Origin: Atopobiaceae bacterium
Lineage (GTDB): Bacteria > Actinomycetota > Coriobacteriia > Coriobacteriales > Atopobiaceae
Direction: 5' to 3'
Length of the DNA: 64,000 nt
NCBI GenBank assembly: GCA_017510785.1
Contig: JAFWMH010000070.1
Coordinates: forward strand, 39,712 to 103,711
The position numbers were made by a program, and so were the translations under genes. This document shows, piece after piece, positions 41,901 to 50,812 of the stretch (its first letter is position 1; the number at the start of each line of letters is the position of its first letter). The notes beneath the pieces were generated by a model. It had not been told where the DNA came from. It did not search any database and was given only the letters and a program-made list of their open reading frames with translations.

Positions 41901-43136
41901 GGCTTTGACGGTTGGGGCGATGTCGCACGAGGAGCTACGGTTTGCGTGCGCAAGATTAGCAACAAAGACCTTAAGAATGGCTTTATCTATATTGAAGGCG
42001 ACGAATTCAAATACACTGGTAAGCAAATAAAGCCGCGAGTATATGTGTATGATAGTTTGCAAAACACTCTCAAGAAGGGTGTTGACTACACGGTCTCTTA
42101 TACTGGCAATGTAAATGCTGGCCGTGCGACTGTAACGATGAAGGGTATTGGCAAGTACGCGGGTTCTCTGTCTGCCACGTTCAAGATTAACAAAGTCGCC
42201 TCGAAGGTCTCGCTCGCTACGCAGACCAAGGCCTATAATGGCAAAGCACAGTCCTATTCCGGCAAGGTGACGAGGTCCGGATCGGGTGGCAAGGTAACCT
42301 ATGCATACTACAGCGATGCCAAGTGTACCAAGGCCGTGAAGGCCGCAAACGTCAAGAACGCGGGTACCTATTACGTCAAGGCAAAACTTGCAGCGGACAC
42401 GAACCACAACGCTGCCGTGAGCGCCGCAGTCAAGCTTACGATTTCTCGAGCCAAGGTTGCGGCCCCGAAGGCCACCAACCGCCCTTACACGGGTAAGCAG
42501 CAGGTAGGTGTGCCTGCTGGGAAGGGTTATGCCCTCAAGGGAATCGCCAAGGCTACGAAAGCTGGGACCTACACGGTGACCGCGACTCCTGACGCCAACC
42601 ATCGCTGGGCGGACGGAAAGACTAACGCCCGCAAGCTCACGTGGAAGATAGTCGCGCCATCGGTCACCTACCAGACGCACGTTCAGGGTATCGGTGACCA
42701 AGGGTGGAAGTCGAACGGAAAGCCCAGCGGCACATTCGGACAGTCCAAAAGGCTAGAGGGGATATGGATAAAGCTTTCCAAAAAGCCTGTCTCCGGATCG
42801 ATACGCTACCGCACGCACGTTCAGGGCATCGGTGACCAAGAGTGGCGCAGAGAGGGTCAAATGTCGGGTACTCACGGCCAGTCCAAGAGGCTCGAGGCCA
42901 TTCAGATAGAGCTTACCGGTAACATGGCGAAAACCTATGACGTGTACTACCGCGTCCATGCGCAACGGTTCGGCTGGATGGGATGGGCGAAGAACGGTGG
43001 GCGGGCTGGTACTGCGGGCTACTCCTACCGTCTCGAGGCAATCCAGATAGTGCTCGTGCCCAAGGGGAGTAAGGCGCCCGTCGCAAATTACGGTGGCTAT
43101 CAGCAGATGACGCAGAAGGCCTTTGCGAGGAGGTAG
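38970..43136 (+). CDS. Large secreted surface protein with Ig-like and ChW repeats
   Basis: A protein of about 1388 aa with a signal peptide (MSILLAVAMPVGMVPTSVFA). An acidic linker (about 30-100) leads to about seven Ig-like beta repeats in two alternating styles: one with SxGTDYELVFF and GYY/GEYYVAAQG, one opening D[IL]GS.YW. Two PPC-like stretches (GKFTAPEAGSYDFYVRSNDD, GRFTALESAVYEFSITG) interrupt them. Next is an MBG-like repeat (YTGKQIKPRVYVYD, VDYTVSYTGNVNAG), a module with NAGTYYVKAKL, and three C-terminal ChW repeats (THVQGIGDQGW, GQSKRLEGIWIKL), a module known from clostridial surface proteins. GGAGGG lies 11 bases upstream of the ATG; GTG codons at 38961 and 38964 are alternative starts. 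G+C in the Ig-repeat part looks lower than in neighbours. Confidence 0.85.
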   Translation: MRAWFRAAMSILLAVAMPVGMVPTSVFAEASEDVSTVSVPMEQANEQEVAEQLWQATSPIGESTKEDTQEANTEALEEGLSSPQEENASSNEENAPQANEASYDYDLSWGNLHLERDVVSSVDHLGITVVSYWGETLSVGTDYELVFFEDAYSEDAIAVPTAAGEYYVAAQGTGDEQSGYWGTTSRTAFTIRDAIPTTELALGQAVKARIRETNDYGSYSYCWAGKFTAPEAGSYDFYVRSNDDTYGFLSTCMWDTYAVQWNDEEYTGEDSGTSWTQRRYLAAGETIYVKLFADNVASATVRVKQTNVKDLSLARLELGRRSFVLPEDIVFEQTVTDVNGNLVDPSCYELVYYRIDEQGEYDEYGDYSEYYEHTQVLAPTEPGSYCVAAQGVEGDTGYTGETNRESFEVADSVDLGSDYWSYAFENWENQVCEVEYSPDGVVLPKAIVYHDEEDARAVLEEGIDFELANIEYSGYRAVADTREIQGPGLYTVHYVAIGDAHTGSFSLMLRVMGDGNDLSQGSIRVNTWQYDEWSVEVECEVYDCSDEIVWSDDYDLVFYDAKGNVLGYIPSSSGTYKVRAKAKSESGLFGETPMVEFDIVGNDHIGGDRYSGSLAPDIITYTGKPIRWPKPSLFYYDDDGYQVDLEYGADYVLDRYEDARGNVIKTSNPPSKPGVYYAYFEGAGGYYTGNRRLEFEIADPHDIGSGYWNYCGFIDHGEVYPHTGQSVALAEAEILHSDDDTEDAIRLKQGEAFELKEYHSATNGNVVGKPTKVGDYYAVYQGIGSYTGEVSIGFRIADASSLSYASLELSRSVVTSVSELGPIVTDLAGNKLTSGTDYELVFFDDWSYDDEIGVPSEPGYYRVMARAKNGNSSGYTSETNTCRFELREPVEGIVNIRSNREYVASFWDQEDWIGRFTALESAVYEFSITGDAYGELYSDQWRDKLLGYCWASSGRREDSRIVRYLNAGEIAYLFVSEGFDGWGDVARGATVCVRKISNKDLKNGFIYIEGDEFKYTGKQIKPRVYVYDSLQNTLKKGVDYTVSYTGNVNAGRATVTMKGIGKYAGSLSATFKINKVASKVSLATQTKAYNGKAQSYSGKVTRSGSGGKVTYAYYSDAKCTKAVKAANVKNAGTYYVKAKLAADTNHNAAVSAAVKLTISRAKVAAPKATNRPYTGKQQVGVPAGKGYALKGIAKATKAGTYTVTATPDANHRWADGKTNARKLTWKIVAPSVTYQTHVQGIGDQGWKSNGKPSGTFGQSKRLEGIWIKLSKKPVSGSIRYRTHVQGIGDQEWRREGQMSGTHGQSKRLEAIQIELTGNMAKTYDVYYRVHAQRFGWMGWAKNGGRAGTAGYSYRLEAIQIVLVPKGSKAPVANYGGYQQMTQKAFARR

Positions 43137-43224
43137 TCCGAGAGTTGGTCGGTGTCATACGCATACGGCCGGCTCCTCGATCCGATGACGGTTCCTTGGC
43201 GAACTGTCTCGGTGGGGGCATGTC

Positions 43225-43320
43225 TCTGAAGAATGGTCAAATCGGTAAGTGGTTCGGAGGAGCAGTTGCACGCCAGTTTCGTAAGCCCGATATCCATCCG
43301 TGATTAGCCCTCCGAACCAC
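43225..43320 (+). repeat. Dispersed structured element, copy 4
   Basis: GTGGTTCGGAGG (43249-43260) pairs perfectly with CCTCCGAACCAC (43309-43320). Compared with copies 1 and 2, two C-G pairs have become T-A on both arms, so pairing is conserved while sequence is not. The core GGAGCAGTTGCACGCCAGTT corresponds to GGAGCAGCCGCGCGCAGTT in the others. Confidence 0.75.
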
Positions 43321-43409
43321 GCACAGGGTGGCTGATTCTACTTCATTTGAGCGGGGTCGTGGGGCTTCTTTTTCTTGTGCCGTAGAATAGTACCTCCGAT
43401 ATGCTGGTC

Positions 43410-43447
43410 ACATGCGTGACAAAAGCCGGAGCGTTTGTCACGCATGT
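43410..43447. terminator. Bidirectional hairpin between convergent genes
   Basis: ACATGCGTGACAAA (43410-43423) and TTTGTCACGCATGT (43434-43447) are a perfect 14-bp inverted repeat with a 10-base loop, 24 bases beyond the stop of the minus-strand glycosyltransferase gene. No T run lies outside it, so it may work as a terminator or mRNA end protector for either gene. Confidence 0.55.
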
Positions 43448-43471
43448 ACCAAGTGCTTCGCCAACGGCAAC

Positions 43472-46400
43472 CTAGCGTGCGGTGCGCGCAATGCGATGGA
43501 CAACATTTTGCCATAAATGGGTAATCATGCCGTAGTCTAAGTTCAACGATTGCGGCAAGCTCGGGATGCGGTCGTATAGCACCTGCCAGTACTCGTAAAG
43601 ATTGCCTTGGAAGTCATGTATTTCGATGGTTTGCGTGCATGCTTGGCTCTTCCTGGACTCACGCAGTCCCACCACAGACCCCGAAACCTTAACCTTATAA
43701 CGGTCGTCCACAATCGTTACATTTGCACGTGTGCCGATTCCGATGCCACGGCCCTCGTCCAGGAACACCATGAGGCTGTGCTCGGTGAGCTTCGTCACCA
43801 CTCCCTCATAGGTCCCACCCGACTCGCCGAGCGTCTCGACGATTACGGGAATTGCGTCCCTAACATGCACGGGCTCCAGGTCGTCATCGCGACCGTCAAC
43901 CAGGAAGATGCACATGATGAGCAAATAGAGGTTGCGAATGAGCCAGAATAGGAGGCAGACGAAGGTCATGACGTGCAGCGGGCTGAGCATAAGAATAACG
44001 CGTACTATGCCCACGATGGAGAGTACTGCGAGAACGATGAACGGTCGCATGAAACGAGTGTCGCGGAAGCGCTTGGTGCCTGCGCGCGACTTGTCGGTTA
44101 CCTTAAAGGTGGTCATGCTCATGCCGAACGTCTCTTTGATGACGGGGATGAGGAGGTGTGGCATTACGCTCGTCTCGTAAATGCCGCTCCATTTGCGCGA
44201 GATTGCCCCTCTACTTACAAGGCGCAGGACAATATCTTGCAGGATGAACATCGGGAACCAGAAGACGAGTAGCTCCAGCCAGTTGCAAGCAAAAACGGGA
44301 AGTCCGAATGTGGCGAACAGAAGCGGAGAAACCATGTAAACAAGGTTCTTGATGGGTGAGTACCAGTAGATGAAGGAGCTCCAGTAGCTGAGCTTTTGGG
44401 CAAGGCTCATGTTCTTGCGCCGCCATATCTTGAGCTGGCGCACCGTGGCAATAACGCCGCGTCCCCAACGAGTGCGCTGCTGGATGTGCTCCGCATACGT
44501 ATGGGGTGTTTGTCCGCTGGCGAGAGGCTCAGGGGTCGCAAGGCTCAGGTAACCCGCCGACTCGATGAGGAGTCCCGTGGCGAAGTCCTCGGTGATTGAT
44601 TCGGTAAAGAACCCGCCGATGTCCTCTAGGGCCGCCCGCGAAAGAACGGTGTTCGAACCACCGTAGATTACACTGTTCGAACTTGCCTTGCCGGGTTCAA
44701 TTGTGCGATAAAAGAAGTCCTGCTCGTTGGGAACACGGTTCTCGGAGTAAAGTGCGTGTTGGAAAACGTCGGGATCGTAGAATGCCTGCGGGGTTTGGAG
44801 CAATCCGAGGTGCAGCTGCTCGTCAGGTTCCTTATCGCGGTTCTTCAGTTCGACGTCCACGAAGTAGGGAATCGTTTCGAGAAGGAAGTTGGACCGAGGA
44901 ATCATGTCGGCGTCAAGGGTGACGACGTAAGGAGCACTGGTGAGCCCAAGTGCGTGGTTGAGGTTTCCTGCCTTTGCCCCCTCGTTGTTGGGACGGTCGA
45001 AGTACCCCACGCCCATCTCCTCCGCAAGTGCGCGCATCTCGGGTCGCCGGTTGTCGTCGCAAACCCAAACGTGAACCTTGCTGGGGTCGGGGTAGCGCAG
45101 GTGTGTGCAGCCGTTTATGGTGCGACGCAAGAGGTCGCAAGGCTCGTTGTAGGTTGCGATGAATATGTCTACGTCGGGGTACTCGTCGTCTGGGATGTTC
45201 GGGACGCGATGCGTTCGCAATCCCAACATGCCTGCATACATGATGAGCGATTCAACAAAGCCAAGTACCTCAACGGCGAGCAGCAAGATGTTGGCAGTAA
45301 TGGCGAGGAAACCCGCTTCCGTGGGAATTGAGTATACGACGCGCCAGCACAGGTAAATAAGTGACGCTGCGATGCTGAGGACTATGACACCTCTCGCGAT
45401 GAGGCGACGTCCGCGCTCTTCGAGTTTGGCGTTTGCCATCGTTCCCTTGTCGACGTCTTCATAGGTACGAAAACGCTTCCGTGCCCGACGTAGGTAGAGC
45501 GATCCTATGAGTGCCGAGACGCAAATGAAAGCGCATGAACCGAGCGCGAAAACTCCCCATGAGGAAACCGCGGTAAAGCCACGAAATCCTAGGCTTTCGG
45601 TTACGAACAAGAGAAACGTGTCGACCCTGTTCTTCTCGACGACCGGTGCCGGGACCGGGATGTCCTTAGGGTTGGTGCCGCGCAGGAGCTCTCGCACCCA
45701 TTTGCCGGATACGGTGAGGTCTTCATCGTTGATGTGCGACGTTGGATTGAATCCCGTTTTAAAAAAGGCAGAGGACTCGTTCTTGTTTGAAAGGCTCCAT
45801 ATGGCATAGCCGATGCCATGCTTGTGCAAGTAGTCGAACCATTCGGTTGCGGAAGCGAAGTCGGTCGTGCCGTCTCCGGACGCTTCGCAAATGCCGCACT
45901 CGCTAATAAAAATCGGTAGGCCGGATTCGATGGCGCAATTGAGCTCGTCACGCAGTCCCTTGTGATGGGAGGCTGCATAGAAGTGGAGCACGTACATTAC
46001 GTTGTCGTCGTCTAGGGGTCGCAAAATGGGATCGCCTAGGTTTCGATCGTACTCGGGAGTGCCCACCACGATTATTGCCTCGGGCATGTTGGCCCGGATG
46101 ACGGGAATCACGCGCTCTGCGTATTCGAGGACGTCCGCCCAGCTAGTCATGTCATTGGGCTCGTTGCATATTTCAAAAATGATGTTGGGGGACTTCGCGT
46201 ACTCGGTCGAGATTTGCTCGAAGAACTCCAAGGCCTTGCCAACGTTGATGTTTGGGTTGTCGTCTTCGAGGATGTGCCAGTCCACGAGTACGTACATGTC
46301 GGCTTCGATGGCAGCATCGATGCCCTTCTTCATGAGCTCTAGGCTCGTTGCCTGCTCTTCCTCGCTGGAACAGTACACGGTAGAGTACATGGCGAGACGA

Positions 46401-46735
46401 ATGAGGTTGGCGTTCCAATCGGTGCTCACTTGGTCGAAAAGGGACTGGTTGACGAAGTCGGGATACCACGTGAGCCCGTGTGTGCTTGCGCCTCGAAGCT
46501 GAACGGCCTTGCCCTTTTCGTCCACGATATGGGTTCCCTCCACGTGGAGTCGCCCGTTTTTGGAAGGTCGTGCATCTATGAATTTCGATGCGGCTGATTT
46601 GGACTGGCTCTTATCGGCTTTCGCTACAGAGCCGGTCGTAGCTGAAGCGAATCGAAAGAGGGCGGTCGTGCATAGTAGGATGGAGAGAATGGCGACGAAG
46701 TACACTTTGGCTCGTTTTAGGCTGCTGCGTGGCAT
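43472..46735 (-). CDS. Single-chain GH5 glycosidase plus cellulose-synthase-like GT2
   Basis: A 1087-aa fusion. A membrane anchor (11-30) is followed by a GH5 cellulase-like domain (about 55-350) with acid/base Glu192 in EICNEP and nucleophile Glu279 in FISECG. Several membrane helices (about 372-505) lead to a processive GT2 domain of the BcsA type: DVDIFIATYNEP, VVTLDADMIP (Asp608, Asp610), TED (715-717) and QRTRW (QxxRW, 753-757). More helices follow, then a PilZ-like barrel at the C-terminus that lacks the RxxxR and D/NxSxxG motifs. It should make and trim a beta-1,4-glucan at the membrane. Cellulose operons normally encode these activities separately, with BcsZ as GH8. The start at 46735 has AAAGGAA 6 bases upstream. 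No other bcs gene is adjacent. Confidence 0.88.
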   Translation of the reverse strand: MPRSSLKRAKVYFVAILSILLCTTALFRFASATTGSVAKADKSQSKSAASKFIDARPSKNGRLHVEGTHIVDEKGKAVQLRGASTHGLTWYPDFVNQSLFDQVSTDWNANLIRLAMYSTVYCSSEEEQATSLELMKKGIDAAIEADMYVLVDWHILEDDNPNINVGKALEFFEQISTEYAKSPNIIFEICNEPNDMTSWADVLEYAERVIPVIRANMPEAIIVVGTPEYDRNLGDPILRPLDDDNVMYVLHFYAASHHKGLRDELNCAIESGLPIFISECGICEASGDGTTDFASATEWFDYLHKHGIGYAIWSLSNKNESSAFFKTGFNPTSHINDEDLTVSGKWVRELLRGTNPKDIPVPAPVVEKNRVDTFLLFVTESLGFRGFTAVSSWGVFALGSCAFICVSALIGSLYLRRARKRFRTYEDVDKGTMANAKLEERGRRLIARGVIVLSIAASLIYLCWRVVYSIPTEAGFLAITANILLLAVEVLGFVESLIMYAGMLGLRTHRVPNIPDDEYPDVDIFIATYNEPCDLLRRTINGCTHLRYPDPSKVHVWVCDDNRRPEMRALAEEMGVGYFDRPNNEGAKAGNLNHALGLTSAPYVVTLDADMIPRSNFLLETIPYFVDVELKNRDKEPDEQLHLGLLQTPQAFYDPDVFQHALYSENRVPNEQDFFYRTIEPGKASSNSVIYGGSNTVLSRAALEDIGGFFTESITEDFATGLLIESAGYLSLATPEPLASGQTPHTYAEHIQQRTRWGRGVIATVRQLKIWRRKNMSLAQKLSYWSSFIYWYSPIKNLVYMVSPLLFATFGLPVFACNWLELLVFWFPMFILQDIVLRLVSRGAISRKWSGIYETSVMPHLLIPVIKETFGMSMTTFKVTDKSRAGTKRFRDTRFMRPFIVLAVLSIVGIVRVILMLSPLHVMTFVCLLFWLIRNLYLLIMCIFLVDGRDDDLEPVHVRDAIPVIVETLGESGGTYEGVVTKLTEHSLMVFLDEGRGIGIGTRANVTIVDDRYKVKVSGSVVGLRESRKSQACTQTIEIHDFQGNLYEYWQVLYDRIPSLPQSLNLDYGMITHLWQNVVHRIARTAR

Positions 46736-46945
46736 GGCGGTTCCTTTCGGTGAGATGCGCGTTAAGGGTAACGCACGACGGAACTTTATGGCAACGACAA
46801 CGGGCGGAAATAGTAGGTTTTGGTAAAAGGCTTTTCGGTACATCCTAACCCTCGCCAAGGGCGCATCGCGGAACTTTTTTCCCAAGTTCCAACGTTGGTT
46901 GACGCAATGGGCTACCATGGAAGCGTGACGAAAGGGGTTTTGAGC

Positions 46946-49414
46946 ATGTTTTGCCCGCATTGTGGATATCAGGTTGGCAACCGCGAACAGTATTGTCCGA
47001 GGTGTGGCGTGCACATCGGCAAGCCACTTCCCCGTTCTCTCTCCGTTACGTTTGTTGAGGGCGATCGCATATTGGCCGAGGCAACGTTTGCGACCGACAA
47101 GGACGCAAGGTACACGTTTGGCAGCAATCGCGAAAACGACATCGTGGTGAACCCGGCTTCGAAAACCGTCTCGGGTCATCACGGATACTTCGAGGTGGCT
47201 AATGGCCAGCTGTTCATTAACGATGGCGGTTCAACGAATGGGCTGTACTACAACGGCGTTTATCAAAACAGGGTTCCCCTTACGCTGGGCGACATCGTAA
47301 TGGTGGGCATGCCGCGGCAGGGCATGAGTCGCACGGTGGCCATAGTGGGGGAGGGCGACAAGCGCTGGAATCTCTTCGACCTAACGAAGCGTCAAACGGT
47401 GAGCATTGGCCGCCAAACCGATAACGACCTCGTGCTGCACGATTCAACCGTCTCGGCGACGCACGCCTACATGGCGCGCGATGCCAATGGTCTTTGGACG
47501 ATTACCGACCTCGGCAGCTCCAACGGCACGCGTGTGGATGGCGTATATCTTCGAAGCACCGCTATTGTTACTGCGGGTGCGGTCATTCTGTTGGGAAACT
47601 CGCAGCTCGTCTTTTTGGGCACGAGTCTGCTTGTGGTCGAGGAGCGGCAAGGCGTTGAGGTGGTGGCCCAGGATTTGGTGCGGTATCGCACGAATCATGA
47701 CGTTCGCCGCATAACCTGCGACCATGTGTCGCTTCGCATCAAGCGTGGGGAGTTCGTGGCCATCGTGGGCGGCTCGGGTTGTGGCAAGTCAACGCTGCTT
47801 GATGCCCTCAACGGTTCGGAACCTGCGGACGAAGGCGTCGTGCTGCTCGATGGCACGGACCTCTACGGCAACTACGACATGCTCAAGGCATCGATTGGTT
47901 ACGTGCCGCAGGCAGACATCGTATACGACGACTTGCCCTTGAGTGAGATGCTCGAATCGGCTGCCAAGCTGCGCATGCAGCCCGACATCACGGCGCAGGA
48001 GCGCACTGCGCGCGTCAATGAGGTTATTGAGCTGCTCGAGCTCGATTACGTACGCGACAACCTCATAGGAAACCTTTCGGGCGGCCAGAAGAAGCGTGCC
48101 TCCATTGCCGTTGAGCTCCTTGCCGACCCGCGCCTTCTTTTCCTCGACGAGCCAACCTCGGGGCTCGACCCTGGCATCGAGCGCAAGCTCATGGCAACGC
48201 TCGCCGAAATGGCACACGAGGGACGTACCATTATTCTCGTAACGCACACCACGCTCAATTTACATCTGTGCGATCAGGTCGTGTTCCTAGGTGGCGGCGG
48301 CAAGCTATGCTATGCGGGGCCTCCACAACAGGCGCTCGCCTTCTTTGGCGTGAGCGATTTTGTGGATGCGTACAACATGATTGCAGAGAAACCCGAGGTT
48401 TGGGAGCAACAGTTTGCCTTTAATCGCGAGCCTGTGCGATCGGACACTCCCGCGTCGGCATTCGGCGCAAATGCAACACCCGCGCGACGCATCCCGAGCT
48501 TTTGGAGCCAATTCGTCGAGCTTTCGTCGCGATATGTGCGGCTGCTCTCGAACGATCATGCGCGTATTGCGCTTTTGTTGTTGCAGGCACCCGTCCTTGC
48601 GGTGCTTATCGGACTTGTTTCGAGTCCACGATGCTTCGACTTGATGGAGGACACCAAATCATGCTTGTTCGCGCTTTCGTGCGCGGCGTTCTGGGTGGGT
48701 ATTTTGGACTCCATTCAGGAGGTGTGCAAGGAACGCAGCATCCTGCGGCGCGAGAACGAGGGTGGTATTCGTCTTGGGGCGTATCTTGGCTCGAAGGTTT
48801 TTGTGCTTGGCTTGCTGTGCCTCATTCAGTCGCTCTCGCTCGTCCTCGTGTTCATGTTGATCAAAGGGGTTCCCAAAGACCCCATCTTTCTAGGTCCCGT
48901 GGAGCTGCTAATTACTACGTTTCTCACTACGAGTTCGGCAATGTCGGTTGGATTACTCGTGTCGACGCTCTTCAAAAATCCCGATCGAGCAATCGCCGTG
49001 GCGCCGCTGCTCATCATGCCGCAAATCCTTTTTTCGGGCGTGGCGTTTCAGTTGTTTGGCGTGTCCGATGTCGTTTCTCACTTCGTGCATTGCAGGTGGG
49101 CCATGGAGGCATATGGCACAACGGCTAATCTGAATAGCCTTGATCTCAATGTGTACAATACGAGAGTGGGACCTGCCAGTGGCGAAGAAGATGAGTGGGA
49201 TGTTGATGACTTCCTCCGCGATTGGGAAAAGGAGGAATCCAAAAAATGGAGGATCGAAGACATCGACGACGAGTCGTATTCCCCGCATAGCGAAATGTAC
49301 AATCACGACCTCATGCACCTTCTGCACAGCTGGGGCATTTTGCTGGGCTTTTCTGTGCTCTGTATTGGGGTGTGCTTGGTCGTGCTATACTTTCAGTTAA
49401 ATCGACAATCTTAA
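46946..49414 (+). CDS. ABC transporter with zinc ribbon and two FHA domains
   Basis: An 822-aa ABCG-like half-transporter. Zinc ribbon at 3-20 (CPHC, CPRC); FHA domain 1 at about 55-105 (FGSNRENDIVV, GHHGYFE, GGSTNGLYYNG); FHA domain 2 at about 152-200 (IGRQTDNDLVL, LGSSNGTRVDG). The ATPase follows: Walker A GGSGCGKST (275-283), signature LSGGQKKRA, Walker B LLFLDEPTSGLD. The C-terminal 270 residues form an ABC2-type membrane domain. FHA domains bind phosphothreonine, so the kinase encoded next is a likely partner. The start at 46946 was chosen for the zinc-ribbon opening and AAAGGGG upstream. It heads a same-strand cluster; the transported substrate is unknown. Confidence 0.9.
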   Translation: MFCPHCGYQVGNREQYCPRCGVHIGKPLPRSLSVTFVEGDRILAEATFATDKDARYTFGSNRENDIVVNPASKTVSGHHGYFEVANGQLFINDGGSTNGLYYNGVYQNRVPLTLGDIVMVGMPRQGMSRTVAIVGEGDKRWNLFDLTKRQTVSIGRQTDNDLVLHDSTVSATHAYMARDANGLWTITDLGSSNGTRVDGVYLRSTAIVTAGAVILLGNSQLVFLGTSLLVVEERQGVEVVAQDLVRYRTNHDVRRITCDHVSLRIKRGEFVAIVGGSGCGKSTLLDALNGSEPADEGVVLLDGTDLYGNYDMLKASIGYVPQADIVYDDLPLSEMLESAAKLRMQPDITAQERTARVNEVIELLELDYVRDNLIGNLSGGQKKRASIAVELLADPRLLFLDEPTSGLDPGIERKLMATLAEMAHEGRTIILVTHTTLNLHLCDQVVFLGGGGKLCYAGPPQQALAFFGVSDFVDAYNMIAEKPEVWEQQFAFNREPVRSDTPASAFGANATPARRIPSFWSQFVELSSRYVRLLSNDHARIALLLLQAPVLAVLIGLVSSPRCFDLMEDTKSCLFALSCAAFWVGILDSIQEVCKERSILRRENEGGIRLGAYLGSKVFVLGLLCLIQSLSLVLVFMLIKGVPKDPIFLGPVELLITTFLTTSSAMSVGLLVSTLFKNPDRAIAVAPLLIMPQILFSGVAFQLFGVSDVVSHFVHCRWAMEAYGTTANLNSLDLNVYNTRVGPASGEEDEWDVDDFLRDWEKEESKKWRIEDIDDESYSPHSEMYNHDLMHLLHSWGILLGFSVLCIGVCLVVLYFQLNRQS

Positions 49415-49444
49415 GCTAGCGTTACGCAAATAAAGAAGATGCTC

Positions 49445-49450
49445 TATACT
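49445..49450 (+). promoter_or_regulatory. Possible internal promoter before the kinase gene
   Basis: TATACT lies 44 bases ahead of the kinase ATG in the 80-base gap after the ABC gene. No good -35 box is visible. The five following genes may thus be transcribed separately as well as from upstream. Confidence 0.3.
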
Positions 49451-49494
49451 AGATTTAACGCGATGGGTATGGTTTCTGGGCATTGGAGATCAGG

Positions 49495-50799
49495 ATGAGC
49501 GTAGGGCTTTATATGGGTACGCGTTTGCGCACGAGGTTTGGAAAAGAGCTTCGTGTAGTCGAACAGTTGGGCGATGGTGGCCAAGGCATCGTGTATAAGG
49601 TCATGTATGATGGCAAGCCCATGGCGCTTAAGTGGTACCGCCCGAACGTGTTTGTGGATAAACAGCGGTTTATCGATAACCTTCGGAACAACATTATGCA
49701 TGGCAAGCCTACCGATGCGTTCCTTTGGCCGCAAGATATGACTGAAGTCATTGACGGTAGCTTTGGCTACGTTATGGATTTGCGGCCCGAAGGCTTTGTT
49801 GAGGCAAAGGAGCTGTTCATTAAGCCTGGCCTGTTTCACTCGTATCGTCGGGCGATCGACGCTTGTATGGGCATAGTTTCGGCGTTTCGCGTGCTGCACA
49901 ACAAGGGCTATTGTTATCAGGACGTGAATGGCGGCAACTTCTTCATAAACCCCGAAACGGGCAAAGTGCTCATTTGCGATAACGACAACGTGGCACCCGA
50001 GGGAACCGATACGGGCATACGCGGCACGCCGAGTTTTATGGCTCCCGAAATCGTAATAGAGAATAGCGTGCCTAGCATGAAGAGCGACCGCCATTCCATG
50101 AGCGTGCTCATATTCCTCTTGCTGCTCGTGCAGCATCCACTTGAGGGCGTACGCCTCACACAGGCAGGTTTGCTCGATGGCCCCACGCAAAAGCGCCTGT
50201 ACGGCACGGATCCCGTGTTCATCATGGATCCCGATAACTACACCAACCGTCCCGACCCTGCGTACCCCAACGTGCTCAAGGTGTGGCCATGTTTGCCCGA
50301 GCATATGCGCGACATCTTTACCCGTGCTTTCTCCAAGGCCGCACTCACAAATCCCAACCGTCGCCCGAGCGAGTTGGAGTGGATTCGTGAGCTTACGAGA
50401 TTCCGCTCGGAGGTTGTGAGCTGCTCGTGTGGCAACGAGGTGTTCATGCAGGATGCGAAGCCGGTGATGTGCGACAATCCCAACTGTCGGCGCGAGGTGA
50501 GAGTTGCGTTGAGGGCGGATCTTTCTCAGTATTCCTTGCCGTTCGTGGACGATACGCGCTTTTATCGCTGCCAAACATGTGTGTGCAATGCCGATATTGC
50601 CCTCGATCCCTTGGCTTGGGTTATTGGCGCCCGCGAGCGGGCGGACATACTTGGCATAACGAACATTTCGGGGGAGCCGTGGGGCGTCTCGCAGGGCGGC
50701 TCCCAGCACATGATTGCGCCGGGCAAGACGGTGCAGGCAATACCCGACATGGAGCTCGACCTTAACGACGAGCGAATCTTGATTCGTAGGAACGCATAA
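49495..50799 (+). CDS. Serine/threonine protein kinase with C-terminal zinc ribbon
   Basis: A 434-aa kinase of the type found in TerY-P triads. The glycine loop is LGDGGQGIVYKV, the ATP lysine is Lys46 (ALKWY), the catalytic loop reads YCYQDVNGGNFF and the DFG position CDND. The activation segment contains GTPSFMAPEIV. After the kinase fold (to about 300) come Cys pairs (CSCGNE, CDNPNC, CQTCVC) forming a zinc ribbon, then a small beta-rich end. No membrane segment is seen, so it is cytoplasmic. The ATG at 49495 has GGAG 7 bases upstream. The vWA gene follows after 13 bases. Its likely targets are threonines read by the FHA domains of the transporter. Confidence 0.88.
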   Translation: MSVGLYMGTRLRTRFGKELRVVEQLGDGGQGIVYKVMYDGKPMALKWYRPNVFVDKQRFIDNLRNNIMHGKPTDAFLWPQDMTEVIDGSFGYVMDLRPEGFVEAKELFIKPGLFHSYRRAIDACMGIVSAFRVLHNKGYCYQDVNGGNFFINPETGKVLICDNDNVAPEGTDTGIRGTPSFMAPEIVIENSVPSMKSDRHSMSVLIFLLLLVQHPLEGVRLTQAGLLDGPTQKRLYGTDPVFIMDPDNYTNRPDPAYPNVLKVWPCLPEHMRDIFTRAFSKAALTNPNRRPSELEWIRELTRFRSEVVSCSCGNEVFMQDAKPVMCDNPNCRREVRVALRADLSQYSLPFVDDTRFYRCQTCVCNADIALDPLAWVIGARERADILGITNISGEPWGVSQGGSQHMIAPGKTVQAIPDMELDLNDERILIRRNA

Positions 50800-50812
50800 G
50801 TTAGGAGAAATC

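Larger units (their letters stand above)
43137..43471. other. Gap between convergent genes with two structured elements
   Basis: This 335-base gap holds copy 4 of the dispersed hairpin element (43225-43320) and a separate 14-bp stem at 43410-43447. No gene is supported. Confidence 0.6.
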
